DNA of 64,000 bases from Pseudoalteromonas sp. '520P1 No. 423' (GTDB lineage: Bacteria > Pseudomonadota > Gammaproteobacteria > Enterobacterales > Alteromonadaceae). Positions within the stretch are counted from its first letter, which is position 1. Each line of letters opens with the position of its first letter. The stretch is taken from the NCBI RefSeq assembly GCF_001269985.1, contig NZ_BBZB01000001.1, positions 2,790,001-2,854,000 of the forward strand, given 5' to 3'. The notes under the pieces are model-generated. The model was not told the origin of the DNA, ran no database searches, and saw nothing but the letters and a program-made list of their open reading frames with translations. The position numbers and the translations under genes were made by a program. Positions 48,170-58,062 of this stretch are shown here, in pieces.

Positions 48170-50053
48170 TTATACCAATCTTTGATATAAACCGGAACTA
48201 CGAGATACTGTCTTTTTCATTGCATCAAGTAGCATAGGACGTTGTACTATCATATCTAACTTGTTTTTTGCACGCGTAATGCCTGTATAGACTAGCTGCC
48301 TATTTATCCCTGCACTGGCATCTTGTAATGGTGGTAGGACTAAAGCAGTATGAGCAAACTCAGAGCCTTGAGATTTATGTATGGTCATCACATATACTTT
48401 TTCATGCGCAGGTAATCTTGCAGGGAAAAAATCACGGATTTGACCATCATCGCTGATAAACATGGCTTTTAACACGTGTTTATCATCTAACATCAAAATA
48501 CCTATATCACCGTTGAATAAGCCAAGTTGATAATCATTTTGGCTGATCATAATAGGTAAACCAACATAGTGACGACTTTGACTCATAGTGATATTGATCA
48601 AACATCTTTTTGATAAGGTTTGTTCTATTTTGTTATTGAGTTCATTAACACCGTATGGGCCTTTTCTAACCGCTGCTAATAATTGATATTGGGCAAAAGC
48701 ATGATGCACCTGCCCCACAGATGCCCCATTTTTTATCAAAGTTAAATATTCACTATAAGCGTCAGCGGCTCGGTTGATCATCGCTTGTCTATATTGCGGC
48801 TCATAAAAAGTGATATCGTCAAATAAGCCTTGGTTTTTTTGATAATCTATTTGTGCTAACAAATTAGGATTGTTTTCGTTAACTGCTTTAGCTAATTGCC
48901 CCACACCACTGTTTTCATTAAACCTGTGACTTTTTTGCAAGAAAGCTAAGCTATCGGTTAAAGCAAAACGCCCTTGGCTATTTGGCTGTTGATCGCCTAA
49001 GCCCAAAGATAACAATCTGCTTTGTGAATAATTAGGTGTCACCCCTAAAGTTAAATCTTGGCATAAATCAGATAAAATATTGCCCGTATCAACAGATGTT
49101 AATTGGTCTTTATCTCCCAATAATATCAGTCTTGCGTGTTTCGGCAGTGCCTCTATCAATTTAACCATTAATGCTAAATCGACCATTGATGCTTCATCAA
49201 CAATTAATAAATCAAGGTGTAATAAATTATCTTTATGATGTCTAAACTTATTAGATTGTGGGATCACACCTAATAATCTATGTATTGTTTGTGCTTTTTC
49301 TGGGATCAGCGCTTTTAATTCATCGGATATATCCGTAATTTTGTTTTTTGCACCTGAAATTGATTCAGTTAACCGCGCGGCGGCTTTGCCTGTTGGTGCA
49401 ACTAACTTAATTGTTAATGGTGCACTTTGATATAAAGATTGTAATACAGCTAATAATTTTGTGACCGTTGTTGTTTTACCAGTACCGGGTCCACCGGTAA
49501 TAATACAAAAGGCACTTTGCAAAGCCACTGAACAGGCTACTTTTTGCCAATCAACTTTTGCATTTTGTGATGGGAAAAATGTATCTAATAAAGTTTGAAG
49601 TTTATCGTTATCAAGATTAATTTTTTTTTCTGTCAAGGCTAACAATCTATTAGCTAATATTGTTTCGTATTCATCATAACGAGCAAAATAAAGTTTATCG
49701 CCAATTAATCTTAAAGGTTTATTATCGCCAACACTCATATGGTTTTGAATAGTTAATGCCAAAGTATTGAGATCATTAAAAGGTGTGAGCGATTCACTTT
49801 CAATAGCAGATAACGGCTGTTGTTCATCAGATATAAGCCTGTTCTTTAAGCCAAATGGATTTGTCCAATTAACTGTATTTAAATCTAAACAAGTATGTTG
49901 TCTACTATTGGCTATGCTTAGCAATAATATAAGGTAAAACATTTCACTTACTTGACTATCTTCATCTAAATTTACTTGTTCGTTTGTCAGCAGTTTTGCT
50001 AATTCAATATCTAATTGAGATATTTTTTCGTTCTCTATTAATCGTTTTAGCAT
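48170..50053 (-). CDS. recD: RecBCD exodeoxyribonuclease V, alpha subunit
   Basis: A 627-residue superfamily 1B helicase. The Walker A is GGPGTGKTTTVTKLLA near residue 188, the DEAS motif is in LLIVDEASMVDLALM near 288, and the C-terminal VYTGITRAKNKL is motif VI. RecD is the fast 5'-3' motor of RecBCD. It overlaps the end of recB by 7 bp, in the order recC-recB-recD. Unlike E. coli, no ptrA gene lies between recC and recB. Confidence 0.95.
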   Translation of the reverse strand: MLKRLIENEKISQLDIELAKLLTNEQVNLDEDSQVSEMFYLILLLSIANSRQHTCLDLNTVNWTNPFGLKNRLISDEQQPLSAIESESLTPFNDLNTLALTIQNHMSVGDNKPLRLIGDKLYFARYDEYETILANRLLALTEKKINLDNDKLQTLLDTFFPSQNAKVDWQKVACSVALQSAFCIITGGPGTGKTTTVTKLLAVLQSLYQSAPLTIKLVAPTGKAAARLTESISGAKNKITDISDELKALIPEKAQTIHRLLGVIPQSNKFRHHKDNLLHLDLLIVDEASMVDLALMVKLIEALPKHARLILLGDKDQLTSVDTGNILSDLCQDLTLGVTPNYSQSRLLSLGLGDQQPNSQGRFALTDSLAFLQKSHRFNENSGVGQLAKAVNENNPNLLAQIDYQKNQGLFDDITFYEPQYRQAMINRAADAYSEYLTLIKNGASVGQVHHAFAQYQLLAAVRKGPYGVNELNNKIEQTLSKRCLINITMSQSRHYVGLPIMISQNDYQLGLFNGDIGILMLDDKHVLKAMFISDDGQIRDFFPARLPAHEKVYVMTIHKSQGSEFAHTALVLPPLQDASAGINRQLVYTGITRAKNKLDMIVQRPMLLDAMKKTVSRSSGLYQRLV

Positions 50054-53000
50054 GTTGTATGACCTTCAAACTGTAATTTATCGCTATTTAAATTAAACAT
50101 GGCATCTAATTCTAAAATGATATCTGTTGTAATTTTTTTATAGAAAATGCCCTTTCCTGATGGCATGCCACGTAAAAATACATAATAGATACCGCCTAAA
50201 TGTGTATTAATATCGTAATTAGGCAACCTTTGCTTTAACAACCTGTGTAACGCCACGCTATATAATAAATACTGCAAATGATAATGATGGGATGCCATCA
50301 CTTGTTGCATATTTTCATCACTGTAATCATCTGCGTTTTCACCTAAATGATTTGATTTATAATCTAAAATGAAATACCGACCATTATGTTCAAATATTAA
50401 ATCTATAAAACCTTTTAACATGCCCTGAATTTTACCAAAGCTTATTGGGTGATATTCTTGCTCACTTACCGCTAACAATGCTTTATTTACGCCTTGCGCT
50501 GTTAACTTACCTAAAGGTAAATAAAACTCCATTTCAATTAAACATTGCTCAGGCGTTAATGAGCCTAAAGCAAGCCCTTTTGTCGATTCATTTTGTTCCA
50601 GTGGACATTCAAGCACCTGCTCTACCCAATTAACAGTCACATCATGCCAAGTATCATCATCAATGCCATATTTGGTTAATTGTTCAGTAACCACATTTGA
50701 AAGGCTTTTATCGCTATCTGTTGGGTGCTCATTTGGTGATTGAAAATCTATTTCTTCAAAAATGCCATGTAAACAGCTACCTGGTTTTGCGCCTTTTGGA
50801 AAACTAAATACATCAAGCGTGGGTTCTTCTTCAATGGTATTCCAATCTAGTTCATGGCTTTCATCTTCAAAACCAGGGGTAATATCATCTTCTATATGAT
50901 TATCGCTTTGATGAGATTGATTGTAAGTTAAACCACTAAAACTGGTAATGCGCCAATCGCGCTCTATGTAGCCGTTAAAGACTTTTACAGCTTGATCGCA
51001 AGTGTCTGTGTTAATTTCAGGCTCAGCATTATTCGCATAATTAACTCCGACCCCTTTTTCATCTTCATCAAGTTCTATAAAGTTCATCGACATATCAGGG
51101 TTATTTTCAACAAATTGCGCAAGTACTTGATGCCAATCATCCGCAGTTTCTATTTTGCTATTAGCAAATAATAAATAGCCTAATGCAGTATGTTGAATGC
51201 CAGATTTTGAACGGCTTTTACCTTCAGCTAAGTTATATAAACCTAAACAGCAGTAATGAACCGCACGCGTTAATGCAACATACAATAAACGTAAGTCTTC
51301 TGCTAAGCGCTCTTTTTCTGCGACAACTAAGTTGTCTTCATTTGATTCTAAATCATAAATCAGATTATTTTTATCATCGTGAAATACCGCTTCACTCGCT
51401 ACGCGATAACTAGCTGCAAATGGAATATACACTAGCGGATATTCTAAACCTTTGGATGCATGCATAGTGACAATTTTAACTAATGTGGCATCACTTTCTA
51501 ATCTCAGCTGTGTGCTGTCAGTATCATGTTGGCTCACTTTTTCGTTAAACCAACGGATCAGACGCATGTTGCCCTCAAGCTCCAGCTGCTTTTGCTGCAA
51601 TAGTTCTGATAAATGCCTAAAGTCGGTTAACCAACGCTCCACAGGATAGCCTAGAGCTTGCCATAAACCCGCTAAGTTATTCGTTTTAAGTAATAACTCC
51701 AACATGGCCATAGCACCTTTGTTTTGCCAAGTTTCTAGCAATAATGCAAATAGCTCTAAATAATCTTGCCAGCTCTTAGCTGTACTATGTGTATCTGCAT
51801 CATCATTAATGTGAGCTGCTTGTTGGTTTTGTGTTAACTCAAAAATTTGCTGATAGTTAAGACCAAACAGTGGACCTGCTAATACTCCACGATATAAGGC
51901 TTCATCATATCCACCATGTAGCGCAGTTAAAAAATTCAACAAATGTTCACTCAGTTGTGAGCTAAAGATACTGTCTCTTGCTAAATAAACACTAGAGATA
52001 TTACGCTTTGAAAGTGCCGTTTTAATGGCATGCGCTTCTCTGCGGTCTCTCACTAAAACACTGATATCAGCAGCTTCAATAGGTTTATCGCCAATGCGCG
52101 CTTTGCCTTGTGCCGATAAATTTAAAAGATGAGATATTTTATCTGCAAAAGCACTCGCCAATGCTTTTTGACCATTGGCTTTGCTTGTTACTTTTTCATC
52201 GGATTTGAAAATGCTAAATTCAAATGGGCTAAAATCTTTATCTTCGATGATCAAGGATTTATCTGCTGGTTTACCCTGTGCAGTCACTTCAACAAATGGA
52301 ATATTTTTATTATAAATAAAGCTATTGGCATTATTACTAAAGAGAGTATTAATATTATCTACAATGGAAGTCGCTGAACGATAATTCTTTTTAAGGGTAA
52401 ATTGTCGAGGCTCATCAACCCCATTTTTAGCACCAATATAAGTAAATATATCAGCGCCTCTAAAGCCATAAATCGCTTGTTTCGGATCGCCTATCATAGT
52501 TAATGCCGAAGTATCGTTACTATCATTTTTTAAGGTACTTGGCTGAGAAAATATCGTATTAAAAATACCGTATTGGATTGGATCGGTATCTTGAAACTCA
52601 TCTATCATAGCGACGGGATAACAGCCTGCGATTTTTTTAGCTAACGCCTCACCTGATTGTGAAGTCAGTGCTTTATGTAAATAAATGAGTAAATCATCTG
52701 GACTTATTATGCCTTGGTCTTGTTTTTTGGTTATAAGTGCCTGTTTTATCCAATGAGCCGCCTTAGTCGCGATTGCAATTGGTAAGCCCTGCTTAATTTG
52801 TTTTTCTAGCTCAGCGAGCTTTGTAAATAAAGGCAATAATGCATGGTCAAAAACTGCTGCTCCTTTTTTATAAATTTTAGGATCTGACAATCGTTCTTGT
52901 GCCCAAAGTTCAAAACCTTGTTTTTTACTGCCTATTGCGAGATTTGTTTGATCGGACATACAAAAGTCATATAAAACATTTAAACTATTTTCTTTAACCG

Positions 53001-53763
53001 CTATATTGGTTTTTTTTATACCAGAAGCAAGAATATCTGCGGCAAAACTACTGGCTAAAAATGCCTTTTTAAAGTCTATTAATTGGCTGCTGTATTGCTC
53101 TTTTAATTGCCATAACTGCTCAAGCTGATATTGCGGAATGATTTGTGCTGATTGCTTAGCTAAAATGCTATACACTTTTTTATAAAGCGATTCTGGTACG
53201 GGATAAATATCTAGCACAGCTTGAGTTTTTTCCATATTAAGTGGATATACAAAACCGCGCCAAAAGTCTTTTAATGCTTCATTTAATAGCTCAGTTTGAT
53301 CTAATACAAAGTCTAAATTAAATGCCACACCAGATTCAAAAGCATGTTGCTTTAACATACGCTGACAAAAACCATGAATCGTAAATATTGCAGCATCATC
53401 CATAGACTTTGCACCTGCATCTAATAATACAAACGCTTGTTTTCGCTGCGCTTCATCCATAGGTTCAATAATGGCATTAACAGCTTCATCATCACATTCT
53501 TCACCTAACAATGCATCACGAGCGACAATTAAACGATTTCGTACCCTATCTTTGATTTCTGAAGTTGCCGCTTCAGTAAATGTTACAACTAAGATTTGCT
53601 CTAAAGTAAGGGGCTCAGATTTAATACCCTCAATTTGTAAACCTAATAAATAACGCAGGTATAGTGCTGTTATTGTATAAGTCTTACCTGTACCTGCACT
53701 GGCTTCAATCAGGTTATGACCATCTAATGGCATCGTTATTGGATTTAATTCTTGCATTGCCAT
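50047..53763 (-). CDS. recB: RecBCD exodeoxyribonuclease V, beta subunit
   Basis: A 1238-residue UvrD-type 3'-5' helicase and nuclease. The Walker A is EASAGTGKTYTITALYLRYL near residues 19-38, DEFQDTD near 386 is motif II, and RLLYVALTRAVHYCC near 836 is motif VI. The nuclease domain has YFILDYKSNHLGENADDY near 1135, with the catalytic DxK. It overlaps recC by 1 bp and recD by 7 bp. Near residue 905 the coding sequence contains a copy of the GGGGTCGGAGT repeat, described separately. Confidence 0.96.
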   Translation of the reverse strand: MAMQELNPITMPLDGHNLIEASAGTGKTYTITALYLRYLLGLQIEGIKSEPLTLEQILVVTFTEAATSEIKDRVRNRLIVARDALLGEECDDEAVNAIIEPMDEAQRKQAFVLLDAGAKSMDDAAIFTIHGFCQRMLKQHAFESGVAFNLDFVLDQTELLNEALKDFWRGFVYPLNMEKTQAVLDIYPVPESLYKKVYSILAKQSAQIIPQYQLEQLWQLKEQYSSQLIDFKKAFLASSFAADILASGIKKTNIAVKENSLNVLYDFCMSDQTNLAIGSKKQGFELWAQERLSDPKIYKKGAAVFDHALLPLFTKLAELEKQIKQGLPIAIATKAAHWIKQALITKKQDQGIISPDDLLIYLHKALTSQSGEALAKKIAGCYPVAMIDEFQDTDPIQYGIFNTIFSQPSTLKNDSNDTSALTMIGDPKQAIYGFRGADIFTYIGAKNGVDEPRQFTLKKNYRSATSIVDNINTLFSNNANSFIYNKNIPFVEVTAQGKPADKSLIIEDKDFSPFEFSIFKSDEKVTSKANGQKALASAFADKISHLLNLSAQGKARIGDKPIEAADISVLVRDRREAHAIKTALSKRNISSVYLARDSIFSSQLSEHLLNFLTALHGGYDEALYRGVLAGPLFGLNYQQIFELTQNQQAAHINDDADTHSTAKSWQDYLELFALLLETWQNKGAMAMLELLLKTNNLAGLWQALGYPVERWLTDFRHLSELLQQKQLELEGNMRLIRWFNEKVSQHDTDSTQLRLESDATLVKIVTMHASKGLEYPLVYIPFAASYRVASEAVFHDDKNNLIYDLESNEDNLVVAEKERLAEDLRLLYVALTRAVHYCCLGLYNLAEGKSRSKSGIQHTALGYLLFANSKIETADDWHQVLAQFVENNPDMSMNFIELDEDEKGVGVNYANNAEPEINTDTCDQAVKVFNGYIERDWRITSFSGLTYNQSHQSDNHIEDDITPGFEDESHELDWNTIEEEPTLDVFSFPKGAKPGSCLHGIFEEIDFQSPNEHPTDSDKSLSNVVTEQLTKYGIDDDTWHDVTVNWVEQVLECPLEQNESTKGLALGSLTPEQCLIEMEFYLPLGKLTAQGVNKALLAVSEQEYHPISFGKIQGMLKGFIDLIFEHNGRYFILDYKSNHLGENADDYSDENMQQVMASHHYHLQYLLYSVALHRLLKQRLPNYDINTHLGGIYYVFLRGMPSGKGIFYKKITTDIILELDAMFNLNSDKLQFEGHTTC
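51041..51059. repeat. Dispersed GGGGTCGGAGTTAA repeat inside recB
   Basis: TTAACTCCGACCCCTTTTT matches, base for base over 18 bases, the inverted-repeat end at 34647-34664. In the recB sense it reads AAAAAGGGGTCGGAGTTAA and encodes KGVGVN in the stretch EDEKGVGVNYANNAE. The region lies in a low-conservation linker of RecB between helicase and nuclease domains. The reading frame stays open. Confidence 0.85.
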
Positions 53764-56700
53764 TAGTTTATTTCCTCTAATTGTTGGATCAGGGGCATTA
53801 ATAAATCATCACTCAATTGTATAAATTCCTGCTGTACGTCATCTAGATTTTTAAAGTTTAAACGAATATAAGGGTCTTCTGATTCGCCTCTGCCGATATA
53901 TTGACCACCAGAAAATTTTAACTTTGCTTTGCCTATATCTTGTGTTTTTGCATATTCCAATGCACTTTGAGGAAAAAATGCCACTGGCTGCGTTAAAGAT
54001 TTTGCATATAAGGTAAACCAGCTTTGTAATAATTCATTAGCAGCATCAATGCTCAAATGTGTAAATTGATACTGCTCATCTAAACCAATTATCAAGGTAT
54101 CTAACTTATGGCCACTGGCATGGGCAGTTAAATGATAAAGCCAGGCTTTAATTAAGTCTTTTGCTTTTACGGATGCTGGGCGATAAAACAGCTGTTTTGC
54201 AATTTGAGTATCTGAATTTACTTGGCTCACATTTTTAAGCCAGCCAACTATAGTACTTTGATTGGTACTGTGAATATCGCTGTGGGCTGTAGGCTGATGT
54301 TCAGTTTCTAAAGTGCTAATAGCAACATAAATATCTAAAGGATCGTCACTTAAATTAAAGTCATGACTTTGAATATTATGCAACATTTGCGAAATACGCC
54401 CTTCAATTTTATCTAAGGTTAATTCACCTACATTGGCTAAAGGTAAATTACCTCTTTGTAAAATTTGATTTTGACTGGTATTTTCACCTTTAAGCGCTTT
54501 TGTTAAAAACTCATCTAAATAAAAATAACGTTCTAAATGATCTAAACTAAAGGGTTCTTCATCTTTATTTATATCATCACCTTGAGGCAGTTTTAAAGCG
54601 AGGCTAGATTGATAAAAACGTTTTTGTGGTTGGCATAATGCGCTGATAAATGACTCTAATTCTATTTCACTATCTGGCACAATATCTAAAGGTTTTGCAT
54701 CACTGGCAAGTTGATAATCGTTTATCATCCAAGTGGGGTTATAACTTTGCTCGATATTATACTCATCCGCAGTTTTCAAATAATAGGCCTTATTAAAAGG
54801 CTGTAAATGATGTTGTTGTATTAGGTTATTTGGAAAGTCGCTATTTACTTGCTCACTATCAACCTCTAATTGATAAAAGCCTCGGTTGATATATTCAAGT
54901 AATTCACTGACTAAAGTGGAAGGTACCCGCTCGGTATTATCAAAACACGAACGTCCAATATAGCTGATATATAAATGTTCCCTTGCGCTTAATAATGCTT
55001 CTAAAAATAAATATCGGTCATCTAATTTACGTGAACGGTCACCTTTTTGACGACGGCTTTGTGGTAATAAATCAAATCCCATAGGTTGTACGCTGCGAGG
55101 ATAATCCGCATCATTGAGACCTAACATGCAAACAACTTTAAAAGGCACTGAACGCATAGGCATTAAAGTACAGAAATTAATTTTTCCAATTAAAAATCTT
55201 TGCCCTACACCTTTTTCTTTTAAGCCTTGTTTAACAAGATAACACATGACTTTTTGAGAGATGTCACCTTGATAATCTTTATTCTCAAAATGGTTTTTGA
55301 TGCTGGTCATCAGGTTTTCTAATACCATTAAATCCCAACTTTGATCTGATTGGGTGTCATAAAACTCAACTATCATTTGCTCTAAAATAAGCGTTTTATC
55401 AAATAAGCTGCCATCTATCATAAGGAGATTTTTATACTTTATTAACTTATCAAAGAAGGTGAGCAATTTTCCTAAGGTATTGGCAGCCATGCCTTCAACA
55501 TGATCAGCAGCATAAATATCATTAAATGGCGTACTTTCATCTCGTTGCACAACACCTAATAGCAGTTTATTTAACCCTTGAACCCAAGTATTAAGCTCGA
55601 TTGCACCTTGTTCAAACTCTGTTTTGTGATCGCCATTTAAGCCCCACTTAACACCAACCTTATCTAGCCAGTTTCGTATTTGATCTAATTCACTTTCTTC
55701 AATCTTAAAATTATCTGCAATATGGCTTACTTGCAATAAATCTAAAATATCAGATACGCCAAAACGACTAAAAGGTAAATTTACTAATTGGTTAAAGCTG
55801 CTCAGTATTGGCTTTTCTTGCTCTATTGCTAAATCAGCTAGTCCATAAGGTATAAAGCGCTCATTAATAGCAGAGCCAAATACAGCTTCAATATAAGGGC
55901 TGTAGCTAGCCACATCAGGCATCATCACTATGATGTCTTTTGGTGATAGTGTTTTATCTTGTTCAAATAAATTTAATAGGTGGTCGTGTAATACTTCGAC
56001 TTCACGAAGGGGTGTATGACAATCATTTAAATGTATGCTGTTATCTGTGCTATCTACTTTTAGTTTACCCTCGTCAGAGATAAACCAGTTTTTATCACTC
56101 GATAATGATTCCCCTTTAAAAGCCAGTTGATATATTTCTTGTTGGATCTGACTTAATAAACTTGGGCTAAAATCTTCTATAAAATAATCGTGCCAATTGG
56201 CTTCTAACTGTAAAAGTTGCTCTAAATAATCACGGCCTAATTTACCCCAAGATGACAGTAAAGGATTACCTACAAAATAATAACCTTTACCTTGTGCTAC
56301 TAACGCAGGTTTCACACTATATTTCACTTCAATTTTTGCTAATGTTTTTTCATCAACTAAATCTCCCCAATAATGTTCACTTGGATTAAAGAAATATAAA
56401 AACACATCAATTTTAGCAGCCAGTGCGGCAAATACTTCAAGCTGTGCATTAGGTAGCGCAGATATACCAAATATTGTTAATCGCTCTGGTAATAAACTTT
56501 TTAATTGGGATTGGCTGGTATTTTCAAGTGCCGCTAATAAGGCTTCATGCATATTGCCACGGTGATAAGCACTTTGCTCTAAGGTTTCAATTGTATGTTC
56601 AACTAATCTGCGCCAAAGTTCTGGTTGCCAAAGTACATTGCTTGTATCAACATCATCTAAAACATCTTCACCTTGTTGCCAAGTTTCTAACCAATTTGGG

Positions 56701-57164
56701 CGGTACATTAAATATTGATCGTAAACATCCGCTATTTTTTCGCACAACATAAATAACTTTTGCTGCTCAAAAGTTAATGTTTCATCCTGAACTTGGCTTT
56801 CCAACTGGGCATCATTGGCTAAATAGCTTTTGAGAGATTCAAATAACGGCTCATTCAAAAACTGAGGTAAAATATCAAAGATTTTCCACGCCATATTATT
56901 TTTATTAAATGCGGACTCTGCAGGTACATCTGGCAGTAACTTTTGATACAAACGCCATATAAAACTTGATGGCAATGGAAAATCAACTTGTGCAACTATG
57001 CCTAACTCTTGTGCTAATCCTATTTTGATCCATTGAGACATACCAGGAGATTGCACTAGAATCGCTTCTTGAGAAAAAGGACTCGATAAAGGGTTTTCTT
57101 TAATCAAAGAATTAAGCTGAAATTGCAGGGCTTCTAATCGATTCGATTGAATTATATGCAGCAT
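53763..57164 (-). CDS. recC: RecBCD exodeoxyribonuclease V, gamma subunit
   Basis: A 1133-residue protein matching RecC in length, with a nonfunctional helicase fold and the end-recognition region. Visible family segments are VQSPGMSQWIKIGLAQELG near residue 38, GLNDADYPRSVQPMGFDLL and LFISYIGR-like stretches. It binds DNA and holds the Chi recognition site in E. coli. It starts the recC-recB-recD group; its stop shares one base with the recB start. The Chi-specificity of this variant is unknown. Confidence 0.95.
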   Translation of the reverse strand: MLHIIQSNRLEALQFQLNSLIKENPLSSPFSQEAILVQSPGMSQWIKIGLAQELGIVAQVDFPLPSSFIWRLYQKLLPDVPAESAFNKNNMAWKIFDILPQFLNEPLFESLKSYLANDAQLESQVQDETLTFEQQKLFMLCEKIADVYDQYLMYRPNWLETWQQGEDVLDDVDTSNVLWQPELWRRLVEHTIETLEQSAYHRGNMHEALLAALENTSQSQLKSLLPERLTIFGISALPNAQLEVFAALAAKIDVFLYFFNPSEHYWGDLVDEKTLAKIEVKYSVKPALVAQGKGYYFVGNPLLSSWGKLGRDYLEQLLQLEANWHDYFIEDFSPSLLSQIQQEIYQLAFKGESLSSDKNWFISDEGKLKVDSTDNSIHLNDCHTPLREVEVLHDHLLNLFEQDKTLSPKDIIVMMPDVASYSPYIEAVFGSAINERFIPYGLADLAIEQEKPILSSFNQLVNLPFSRFGVSDILDLLQVSHIADNFKIEESELDQIRNWLDKVGVKWGLNGDHKTEFEQGAIELNTWVQGLNKLLLGVVQRDESTPFNDIYAADHVEGMAANTLGKLLTFFDKLIKYKNLLMIDGSLFDKTLILEQMIVEFYDTQSDQSWDLMVLENLMTSIKNHFENKDYQGDISQKVMCYLVKQGLKEKGVGQRFLIGKINFCTLMPMRSVPFKVVCMLGLNDADYPRSVQPMGFDLLPQSRRQKGDRSRKLDDRYLFLEALLSAREHLYISYIGRSCFDNTERVPSTLVSELLEYINRGFYQLEVDSEQVNSDFPNNLIQQHHLQPFNKAYYLKTADEYNIEQSYNPTWMINDYQLASDAKPLDIVPDSEIELESFISALCQPQKRFYQSSLALKLPQGDDINKDEEPFSLDHLERYFYLDEFLTKALKGENTSQNQILQRGNLPLANVGELTLDKIEGRISQMLHNIQSHDFNLSDDPLDIYVAISTLETEHQPTAHSDIHSTNQSTIVGWLKNVSQVNSDTQIAKQLFYRPASVKAKDLIKAWLYHLTAHASGHKLDTLIIGLDEQYQFTHLSIDAANELLQSWFTLYAKSLTQPVAFFPQSALEYAKTQDIGKAKLKFSGGQYIGRGESEDPYIRLNFKNLDDVQQEFIQLSDDLLMPLIQQLEEIN

Positions 57165-57330
57165 GAAGTTGATGTTCCGTAAGCATTTTTATCTTATAAG
57201 CAGTGTAAGGCATATTTAATTCAAAGCTAATGTTTTTTGTTAAATATTGTCACTCAAGACCCTATAAAGGATAAATAAAATATTCTTAGATTTACCCTTT
57301 ATAAATGGAACTCATAAATTATTTTATTCT

Positions 57331-57479
57331 TTACCTTTTTTCATTTTCTTGAAATGCTTTTATTAATGCTTCAATAAGTGTGAGTTTAATACTGACGTGA
57401 CTTGGATAAACAGTCAAAATAGCGGAAAGATCTGTAATCGCATCTTGATAGTTATGATTATTGTAATGATTTACACCTA
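57331..57479 (-). pseudogene. C-terminal relic of a TPR protein
   Basis: A 48-codon remnant reads VNHYNNHNYQDAITDLSAIL and YPSHVSIKLTLIEALIKAF, a tetratricopeptide-type helix pair, then KR and a stop. It directly abuts the left end of a MITE-like repeat at 57480, so the gene was probably cut by that element. The N-terminal relic of a response-regulator-like gene lies on the other side (57746-57835). Together they may be one disrupted gene. Confidence 0.55.
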
Positions 57480-57743
57480 ATACCAATTGTATTAAGTAAG
57501 TTCCCACTCAGAGCCTTTGGGGGTTTTCAATTCTAGGCATGTTATCGCAGTAATGGTCATTCCCTTAAAAAATAACATAACAACGAAGTGTAAATCCCTA
57601 GAGGCTCCTGTAAGGCGGGTTTAAAAGCGATTTATACTGCGTTAAATAATTTTGAAATAGAATAACTATGACTTCAATTATTTGCCTTGTCTAAAGCGCT
57701 TTTAGCTCCCGCTGAATGGGAAGTTAATTAATACAATTGGTAT
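57480..57743. mobile_element. MITE-like element, 264 bp, with about 30-bp inverted ends
   Basis: Left end ATACCAATTGTATTAA-GTAA-GTTCCCACTCAG; right end, reversed, ATACCAATTGTATTAA-TTAA-CTTCCCATTCAG. The first 16 bases are identical, so the inverted repeats are real. The interior codes nothing and contains further palindromic segments. No transposase is present. It is related in its ends to the 20710-20868 element. Confidence 0.8.
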
Positions 57744-57745
57744 AA

Positions 57746-57835
57746 TTAAGCCGTCGCATTTTTAATTAAATCACGGAATACTTTATAGCTTTCAATTATT
57801 AAAGCTTTTTTTGTTGCAAGACTTGTTGCTAACAT
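57746..57835 (-). pseudogene. N-terminal relic of a response-regulator-like gene
   Basis: ATG at 57833-57835 starts a 29-codon frame, MLATSLATKKALIIESYKVF then RDLIKNATA and a stop. The KALII(E)SYKVFRDLIKN segment looks like the first strand-helix of a receiver domain, in which an acidic pair (DD) usually follows the strand; here it is E-S. It ends at the boundary with the MITE, after which TPR sequence resumes. Too short to be sure; an unrelated short frame is possible. Confidence 0.4.
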
Positions 57836-58062
57836 CTTTGATTATTTACCATAGAATTCAAGCCATACAATAGATATTAAGTAATCTACTATGCTGTACC
57901 TTATTGTGTTTTAAAATCAGTTTTAGCCTAAATGCCATGATATTAAGAAGCAAGTTTTACCCATTTTATCTTTTAAATCCACTGACATTATTTGCCTAAA
58001 TATATTGTTAAATCTAAAGATTATGTTTAGTGTGACTTAACATAAATTTATTTCATTATAAT

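Noticed and set aside
48095..48179. MITE bounded by ATACCAAT motifs at 48095 and 48172
   Set aside because: Both motifs are in the same orientation, so there are no inverted ends; the segment contains a terminator.
48170..57164. recCBD as part of a defence island
   Set aside because: It is the standard recombination operon and no restriction, abortive-infection or CRISPR genes flank it.
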